From Zizania palustris (Eukaryota; Streptophyta; Magnoliopsida; Poales; Poaceae), in contig JAAALK010000284.1 of NCBI GenBank assembly GCA_019279435.1, forward strand, positions 16,187,294 through 16,251,293: DNA of 64,000 bases. Reading direction: 5' to 3'. Both the position numbers and the translations under genes were made by a program. The notes beneath the pieces are model-generated. The model was not told the origin of the DNA and ran no database searches. It saw only the letters and a list, made by a program, of their open reading frames with translations. Position 1 is the stretch's first letter; every line of letters starts with the position of its first letter. Shown in pieces: positions 56,618 through 64,000 of this stretch.

Positions 56618-59600
56618 ATGGCCGACCACCAGAACACTGGCTCCAACATCGGAGAAGGAGGAAGCCGCGACGCGCCCGAGGGTGTTGTACCCAACTGGGG
56701 TGCAACTGGCCCACGTCAGTCTGGGTCGCCATCCGCCAACCATCCTACCTTGGCGGAGATGATGGCGAATCAGAACCAACTGATCACCGCCCTCCTCACC
56801 CAGATGCAACACCAACAAGCTCAGTTGGACCGTCTGCAGAATGGGGAAACCGCCCCTCGCGCGCCAGCACCCGCACCCGCTCCCCAACTTTCGGAGTTCC
56901 TGCGTGTGCGTCCCCCTATCTTCTCGAGCACCACCAACCCCATGGAGGCCGGAGATTGGCTTCGCACCATTGGGAAGAAGCTTGATCTCTTCCCCTGCAC
57001 CGACCGGGAGCGAGTGGCCTTCGCCACTCACCAGCTCCAAGGTCCTGCCGCTGAATGGTGGGACAACTACCGTGAGTCCCAGCCTGAGGACCACGTGGTG
57101 ACATGGGCGGAGTTCACCATCACTTTTCGCGCTGCCCACGTCCCCGCCGGTGTCATCGCGGTAAAGCAGCAGGAGTTCCACGACCTGCAGTAGGGCAACC
57201 GGACCATCATGGAGTACCTCCATGAGTTCAACCGCCTCGCCCACTACGCACCAAAAGAAGTGCGTACCGACACCCTCCGCCAGGCTAAGTTCCTCTGGGG
57301 ACTTAAGGATGACTTGTCCATCCATCTCGTCGCCACCGACTACGCCGATTTCCAAAGGCTAGTAAATAAAGCGCTCATCCAAGAGACTGAGAAGAACAAG
57401 TTGGACCTAAAGAAGAGGAAGATGATCGCCTTCAAGCATCAACAAGAGAACTCTCAGAGGCCCCGCTTCGTCCCTCCGCCACCAGCACCTGCCTACCATC
57501 CTCGGCCCGCCTACAGGCCACCTCACGCCACCGGTGGATCCAACGTCGGGCATCCTCGCCCCGCTCCACCAGCTCTGGCCGCTCAGCCGACGCCAGCCGC
57601 CAAGGCACCGATATTGAAGGATCGCCAAGGGAGGTCGGTCATCTGCTTCAACTGCCGCAAGGAAGGGCACTACTCGCACTAGTGTCCCTACCCCAAGCAG
57701 CCCCAAGGCGTGGCACCCAACCAGGCGGTTCATGCCCGCGTCAATCACATCACCGCGGAGGAAGCTCAGGAGGCTCCCAAAGTCATGCTCGGTACGTTTA
57801 CTGCAAATTCCGTACCAGCTATGATATTGTTTGACTCTAGAGCGACACATTCCTTCGTCTCGGAAGATTTCGTGAAAACCAACGACTTGGACGTGCTCCC
57901 TCTATCCATCCCCATGATGATTGCCACTCCTGGCAATAAAACCTTAGCCCACTTATACAGTCCCAAGGTTAAGATAGAGATCCAAGGAGTATTGTTCCGG
58001 GCCGAGCCAGTCCTCATAAAATGCACTGGACTCGACCTCATCCTAGGGATGGATTGGTTGATGAAGCACAAGGGAGTGATCGACTGTGCCAACAAGTCCG
58101 TCACAGTGACCAACCCTGAAGGCGCAACCGTCACCTTTCGGATGACCAGTCGCAAACCACTCGAAGAGTCCCTCCACTCGCTAGCTCTTGAAGAAGTACC
58201 CATAGTCAAGGAGTTCATGGACGTCTTCCCTAAAGACCTACCAGGAATGCCTCCCAAGCGGGACATCAAATTCAGAATCGAACTTGTCCCCGGGACCACT
58301 CCAATCTCCAAGCGCCCATACCGGATGGCCGCCAATGAATTAGCCGAGGTCAAGAGCAACATCGAAGACCTAGAGCAGAAAGGGTACATCCGACCGAGTA
58401 CCTCACCCTGGGGTGCACCGGTCATATTTGCCATGAAGAAGGACAAGACAAAAAGGATGTGCGTGGACTATATAGCCTTGAACGACGTAACCATCAAGAA
58501 CAAGTACCCATTGCCTTGGATTGACGACCTGTTCGATCAACTGAAGGGATCCTAGGTGTTTTCCAAGGTTGACCTCAGGTCAGGTTATCACCAGTTGAGG
58601 ATTAGAGAAGAAGACATACCCAAGACTGCCTTCACCTCCCGCTATAGACACTACGAGTATACAGTGATGTCGTTCGGACTCATGAATGCCCTGGCCTTTT
58701 TCATGAACATGATGAACAATGTATTCATGGAGTTCTTGGATAAGTTCATCGTGGTATTCATCGACGATATCCTCGTTTACTCCAAGACCAAAGAAGAACA
58801 CGAGACTCACCTTCGTCTGACCCTCGGAAAGCTAAGGGAACAGCAACTGTACGCCAAATACAGCAAGAGTGAATTTTGGTCGTCTGAGGTGAAATTCCTA
58901 GGCCATGTCATATCTGCCGGAGGAATAGCGGTGGACCCAACCACCGTGGAAGCAGTAACCAACTAGCTGCAGCCCACGACCGTGACCGAGATCCGGAGTT
59001 TTCTCGGATTGGCCGGATACTACCGCCGGTTCATCGAAAATTTCTCGAAGATCGCCAAACCTATGACCAGGCTGTTGTAGAAGGAAGTAAAATTTGAATG
59101 GACCCCAGATTGTGAAGAAAGCTTCCAGACCCTCAAGAAGAAGCTCGTGTCATCCCCTATTCTGACCCTGCCAGACATCCAGAAAGACTTCCACGTCTAC
59201 TGCGATGCTTCTCGCCAATGTTTGGGATGTGTCTTAATGCAAGATGGGAAGGTGATATCCTACGCCTCCCGACAGCTGAGGCCGCATGAGCTAAATTACC
59301 CAACCCACGACCTGGAGTTAGCAGCCATGGTTCATGCCTTGAAGATATGGAGACATTACCTTGTGGGGAATCGGTGTGAGGTCTTCACCGACCACAAGAG
59401 TCTCAAGTATATATTCACCCAGCCAGATCTAAACCTCAGACAAAGGAGATGGTTGGAACTGATCAAGGCTTACGACTTGGGCATCCATTATCATCCAGGC
59501 AAGGCAAACATGGTGGCAGACGCTCTTAGTCAAAAAGGGTACTATAACGCCATCATGGTTTAGGATCAGACTCCTTTACTTTACAAGGAGATGGAAAGGC

Positions 59601-60150
59601 TGAATTTATGGATCACCACCTGAGCGTACCTCGCTGCCTTGGAGTCTCGGCCTGTCTTGATAGACCAGATCCGAGAAAAGCAGAAGGAAGACCCGGACAT
59701 CTTGGAGATCCAACAGAACATGCGGAAGGGTAAAGCCCCCGGATTTTCCGAGGAAGAGCATGGTACCGTCTGGTTCGGAAATCGGATATGCGTACCCGAC
59801 AAGCCTGAGTTGAAGACTCTCATCCTTCAAGAAGCTCACGATACTCTATACTCCATACATCCCAGGAGTACCAAGATGTATCAAGATTTGAAGGAAAAAT
59901 ATTGGTGGGTCAGCATGAAGAGAGAAATAGCTGAGTATGTGGCCAAGTGCGACACATGCCAGCGAGTCAAGGCAGAGCATCAAAGACCTGCCGGACTTCT
60001 TCAACCCCTCAAAGTCCCTGAATGGAAGTGGGAAGAGATAGGAATGGACTTCATCACGGGACTGCCTAGGACCCAAGCTGGTCATGATTCTATCTGGGTG
60101 ATCGTCGATCGACTCACCAAGGTGGCTCACTTCATCCCGGTCAAGACGAC
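56618..60150 (+). pseudogene. gag-pol: gypsy-2 Gag-Pol, one frame with seven stops and no indels
   Basis: The ORF starts MADHQNTGSNIGEG. Gag core 56880-57400 (RPPIFSSTTNPMEAGDWLRT, WWDNYRE, MEYLHEFNRLAHYAPKEVRT); zinc knuckle CFNCRKEGHYSH at 57645; protease at about 57828 ([12 protein letters not shown], with Arg for the usual second Gly of DSGA); reverse transcriptase 58280-58960 ([35 protein letters not shown]); RNase H 59120-59550 ([30 protein letters not shown]); integrase HHCC and core 59640-60150 (CDTCQRVKAEHQRPAGLLQP, MDFITGLP). Stops: TAG at 57191, 57680, 58553, 58964, 59078 and 59561, TGA at 59621. All lie in one frame over 3.5 kb, so decay was by substitution only. The remainder of integrase lies beyond copia-3. 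Confidence 0.92.
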
Positions 60151-61760
60151 TGAGGAGCCATGCTGAATAGCGTGGGCCTCATGGCTCTAGATGTGATGAG
60201 TCATTGTCAATGATAGTCAAAGAGGACAGGAGAAGAGAGATGATCTACTGCGTCATGGGCCGCGTGTGACTCAGGTACACGGGCAGCAAGCGACTATCGG
60301 GCAGAGGGGCCGCGAAGTCGGGCTGGCCCAATCCCAGTACATGGGCTAGGAGCAGCAGAGGATCCACTGGGCTGTTAACCAGGATTGACTCAGGTACATG
60401 GGCGGCGAGCGATTGCCGGGCTGAGGGAGCTGCGGAATCGGGCCGGTCCAATCCGGGTACCCGGTGCGAAGACGGTGGACGCTTTGTCAATTTCGGCGCA
60501 AAACTGACGACCGCGGATCTCGGATCTAACCGTTCTAAGGCGAAGCCATAGCTGCTACGAAAGCTCCGCATCAGGACAAGTTACCTTTATTTAGGTTTTT
60601 ACTTTTTTGCCTTTAGGCCCACAGTCTGTCAGTCGAGTCTGTAAAAAATCCTAAGGGCATTTCGGTCTTTTCCATTTTTATTCAGAGTCTGTAAAAAACC
60701 CTCGGGGTATTTCTGCATTTTTCCATTTAATGGGCAGCCTATAAATAGGCCCCAATATCCTAGGGTTAGGGCACCCCTTTTCAAAAACACTTTACCAAAT
60801 ATTGGGTCACTTTTCATCTGTTTCTTTCTTCTCCACCGCCGGCGTATTTTTCATCCGAGCCGATTCGTAGTCGCCGCCAGTTTTTTTCTCCTCTGGTTCA
60901 TTTTCTCTGTGCGCTCTTTGAGGCTACGTGCTTAGCTGCTAGCCTGCAGCAGCACCTAGTGCTTGTAGCCTGCGCAGCAGTGCGTAGCAGCTAGCATCGC
61001 TAGGCCGGCGTGAAGTCCCAAGGTGGAGGCGTGAAGATCCGGTTGCATGTGCGAGGCTTCAGCTGTTCCTGCTGCCGAGCGCCATACGGAAACTGCACCG
61101 AGCCAGCTACATTTCCTGCATCATGCGAGCTACACGGCTAATGGTAGTTATCACGCACGGAAATCAGTAAGTACTGTAGCAACGCAATTAGAACTAATTT
61201 AATCACTTTTGCCTTGAAGATTGTGCCTATGCGTTGCTGTTTCAGTTGATTAAAATAGCCATACAACAGTAAATGTTTTCCTCGTTTTTGCGTGCTCATG
61301 CTTTGAATTTCTTGATAGATCAATTTACTGCTAGTCATTTACTGCTTCATCTGAGTTAAGATCATCAACAACAAGATTCATTGTGTAGATTGTTTTTGGA
61401 ATGATTATTACTGTCAGTATTTTTTTTCGGTAGCATTTTTTTGATCGTCTATGGAGATTGTTCTCATTTGCTTTTAGTTTATCTGATTAAATGCCTAAGT
61501 ATTATGGATAAATTGTTTTGTGGTGCTTGAAATACCCGTGAATTAATTGATATGTTAATCTGCCTATGAGCACTGTGTTGGTGTCTTTTTGATTAGGTCA
61601 CCAGTCGTTTTTAGGCTAGATTATTTTTGGCTCTGTTGATCTATTTACTTTTCGCTGTTACTCTATTGAGGTGCGTTGGGTATTGGGAGCAGGCCATTGA
61701 TTCGAAAGAATTTTTTAGGCGCCCATTCACCCCCCTCTAGTCGCTACTTTCGGTCCTACA
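60151..61760 (+). repeat. 5' LTR of copia-3
   Basis: About 1610 bp, ending CTACTTTCGGTCCTACA. It shares the terminal CACCCCCCTCTAGTCGC block and the GACAAGTTACCTTTAT...AGG-TTTTACTTTTTT promoter block with the copia-2 LTR (around 47375-47410). A direct repeat 'GACTCAGGTACA(C/T)GGGC' occurs at 60268 and 60388. Confidence 0.78.
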
Positions 61761-61762
61761 AG

Positions 61763-61774
61763 TGGTATCAGAGC
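61763..61774 (+). promoter_or_regulatory. copia-3 primer binding site
   Basis: TGGTATCAGAGC, 2 bp inside the LTR; initiator Met tRNA type. Confidence 0.9.
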
Positions 61775-61825
61775 CTGGTTAGGGTTTTTCCATACCTTAA
61801 CCGGTTCTAAACCCCAGTAGTGATC

Positions 61826-64000
61826 ATGACGTCTCCTGGCAAGGTCCCGTTCTTGGAAGCTTATGGCTATAATTATTGGAAGACTCACATGTGAGCCTAT
61901 CTCATGAGCCAAATCTCGGACATCTGGGACATTTGTGTTCACGCTACGTTTGTCATATTGCCAGTTGCTGAGCGTGATTCTCCTAGTATCATCGCTTAGC
62001 ATGTGAACAATAGCAAAGCTGTGAACATCCTGTTTTCGGGTTTAGGTCCCACTGAATTTGAGCGTGTGAGCCATCTCTCCACTGCGAGAGAGATCTGGGC
62101 TACCCTCCAGGCACACCATGAGGGGACAGCCCAGGTCAAGGCTCGGCTCTATCAGACCTACCGGCGTGAATATGAGAACTTCACACAAAAGCCGGATGAA
62201 TCTGTTGAAGCATTTTTTGGTCATTTTCAGTCGATCATAAACAAGCTTCGGGACAACAAGGCTGAGGGTGTTCAGTTAGTCTCAGATCACGAACAGGGGC
62301 TCAAGGTTCTCCATACCTTGGACCCAAAGATCTGGGAGATCAAGGTATCCTCTATCATTTAGAGCACTTCTTATGATACCTTGACCATTTCTGATTTGTA
62401 AAGCAAGCTGAAGGCCACCGAGGTTGATACCCAGTTGAGATCAAATCTCACTGGCTCTGGATAAAAGTCTCTGGCCCTTGCTACACCTTCTGTTGATCCC
62501 TCTTCTGTGAGCTGTGCTGGGTTCTCTTTGATGTCTATCACTGAGGACCAGCTTGAGTCTTTGGGAGATGATGATTTGTGTCTGTTTAACAACCGGGTGC
62601 GTCGTGTTTATAACAAAAGGATGTTCAAAATACATGGCACAAAGACCGGATGCTTTGAGTGTGGTGATCCAGGACACTTCATCGCCGACTGCCCCAAGCG
62701 CAATGGCCACAAGAAGGGCACCGGTGGTGGCTTCCATGACTCCGGCAAGAACGACAGCTCCTCCTTCAACAAGGGCAAGCCAAAGACCAGATTCTTCAGA
62801 AAGGCCCTGAAGGACTACCGGTGAGAGAACAAGAAGCACGACAAGGCCTTCTTCGCTGAGATGGAAAAGAGCTACTCCAAGCGGTCCATGTCTTTGTCCT
62901 CTTCATCGAGCTCAAGCGATGAGGAGATCATTGTCAGGAAGGGGAAGGACAAGGACGATCCAGCAGGCCTTTGCTTCATGGCCTTCGGGGACAGACCGAA
63001 GAGCCGCTCACATCAACGCCGAAGATCCCGCAAGAGCTTCTGCTCAATGGCTCTTGGGGATAAGAAAGAGAAGAGCTCCTCTGATGACTCCGACGATGAC
63101 GACAACGAAAAGGTATCATCTTATGAACGTGAAATCGTTGATTTACTTGAAAGCAATCGTCAGGAGTTAAAATATCGAGAAAAACTGCTTAGAGTGGCTA
63201 AGAAGAGGATAGATGAGTTAGAGAGTGAGCTTGCCATGGCCAACGGCAGAATTGAGAGTCTATCTTCTTCCCCTTGCTTGAGTGATAGCAGTGAGTGCCC
63301 AAAGTGTGAGGTGCTTCTGTGTGACCTGTCGACTCTGAAGTCCAGGTACACAGAAAGGGTTGATGAGAGGGACGCTTTGGCCACTGAGCTTGAAAGCGCT
63401 CAGCTGGATCTGAAAGATGCTCAAGCCACTGTCGTCGTACCCTGTGCTGATTGCCCATCTCATCTTGCTAGTTTAGCTGAGCTGAAAGCCAAGGGCGATG
63501 AGCATCTGGGTGATTTGGAGAGAGTGAGAGCTGAGCTGGCGCAGACTAGGCTAGAGCTTGAGACATTGTCAGTTCCACCCACTGTCTGTGAGAACTGTCT
63601 GTCTCTTAGACTTGAGTTGATTAAGCTGAAAGCCGAGAAGTCTGTCCAGGTAGATAGCGAGTGTGAGACCTGCTTGTCTCAGGTGGAGGTACTAGCTTCC
63701 TTGAGAGAGGAGCTAGCTGATTCTCATAATGAGAACTTTTACCTCTGTCTATCCTGAGCTAGATCAGTGCCAGAGAGCCACACCTCGGCATGATGATCCA
63801 GCAGTTCAAGAGGCAGGATGGGTTTGGGGTAGGTTATACCTACACCAAGGCTGACTTTGAGAGTGCCATTAGCCGGGCAGTGGAGTGGAGTAAAATGACT
63901 CCTGAGCAGAGATATCCCAAGACTCACTCCACTGAGTCTTCCCTAGCTAGTCAGCCCAAGGATGGAGTAATCCATGAACCACCCAAAGCTCCACCCAAGA
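61826..64000 (+). pseudogene. copia-3 Gag with zinc knuckle and coiled coil, incomplete
   Basis: The ATG at 61826 opens MTSPGKVPFLEAYGYNYWKT. The Gag core follows (REIWATLQAHHEGTAQVKAR, FFGHFQSIINKLRDNKAEGV, LDPKIWEIKVSSI), then the zinc knuckle CFECGDPGHFIADC (about 62650), a Ser/Gly/Lys-rich stretch, an acidic Ser cluster (SLSSSSSSSDEEI), and a long coiled coil with repeated CxxC-type pairs (SECPKCEVL, VPCADCPSH, VCENCLSL, ECETCLSQ). One frame is kept from 61826 to 63745 with stops TGA 61892, TAG 61997, TAG 62360, TAA 62399, TAA 62462 and TGA 62822. A 1-nt loss near 63746 shifts it, after which MMIQQFKRQDGFGVGYTYTK runs open to the window end apart from TAG at 63760. Protease and beyond are outside. 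Confidence 0.87.

Larger units (their letters stand above)
52135..60150 (+). mobile_element. gypsy-2, inserted in copia-2 and cut by copia-3
   Basis: A 3372-bp LTR, initiator-Met primer site, an extra ORF before gag, and gag-pol in a single frame up to the integrase (about 60150), where copia-3 begins. The LTR shares ends and internal blocks with family G. Polymerase order protease - reverse transcriptase - RNase H - integrase defines it as Ty3-gypsy. It has probably the chromovirus (Tekay/Del-like) type of organisation, but the part that could hold a chromodomain is not in the window. Confidence 0.9.
60151..64000 (+). mobile_element. copia-3 (SIRE-like), inserted in gypsy-2, running off the right edge
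   Basis: LTR, primer site and gag of a third family-C-like copia. It begins inside the gypsy-2 integrase core and continues past 64000. The start at 60151 is set where integrase homology stops and a TG with LTR-like text begins; it could be off by some 10-20 bp. Confidence 0.87.

Overview
The window looks like nuclear DNA of a grass, most probably Oryza or a close relative. I infer this from GC-rich single-exon host genes in AT-rich flanks, Stowaway-like and other small inverted-repeat elements, and nested Ty1-copia and Ty3-gypsy retrotransposons using initiator-Met primer sites. A run of exactly 100 N at 22032-22131 marks a draft-assembly gap. No tRNA, rRNA or CRISPR array was seen.

Only two host genes are recognisable and both are broken. 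A carboxylesterase/GID1-like alpha/beta hydrolase gene on the minus strand (13552 down to 6116) is split by a 6340-bp copia element (6877-13216) with a perfect GGAGA target duplication. The two LTRs differ at 2 of 921 bases, so the insertion is recent. A pentatricopeptide-repeat (PPR) gene on the minus strand (19776-18579) carries an apparent 1-nt insertion before its E domain. Between them (13.6-18.4 kb) lie small MITE-like elements and a decayed Harbinger-type transposase.

The rest is layered mobile DNA. 1-4.9 kb: a minus-strand gypsy gag and LTR, the LTR hit by a copia solo LTR (TSD AAGCT). 22-26.8 kb: the 3' end of a gypsy element carrying an antisense, intron-containing extra gene of the 'putative gypsy type transposon' family. 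27.6-35.6 kb: a minus-strand copia reverse transcriptase split by a complete gypsy element (28118-35419, TSD ATATA) that encodes Gag and protease but no reverse transcriptase or integrase. 35.6-37.4 kb: CACTA-like subterminal palindromes and a B3-like remnant. 37.5-42.4 kb: LTRs of one gypsy superfamily in opposite orientations. 42.4-45.5 kb: a minus-strand copia with a 167-bp LTR. 46.9 kb to the right edge: a three-level nest in which copia-2 is interrupted by gypsy-2 (52135), which is interrupted by copia-3 (about 60151).

Themes running across the window: in-frame stops in the decayed elements are mostly TAG at glutamine (CAG) positions with few indels, fitting deamination of methylated CHG cytosines; copia-2 carries a perfect 31-bp hairpin inside its protease region, probably a template-switch scar; and the young copia-1 has an LTR-encoded hydrophobic leader in frame with gag.
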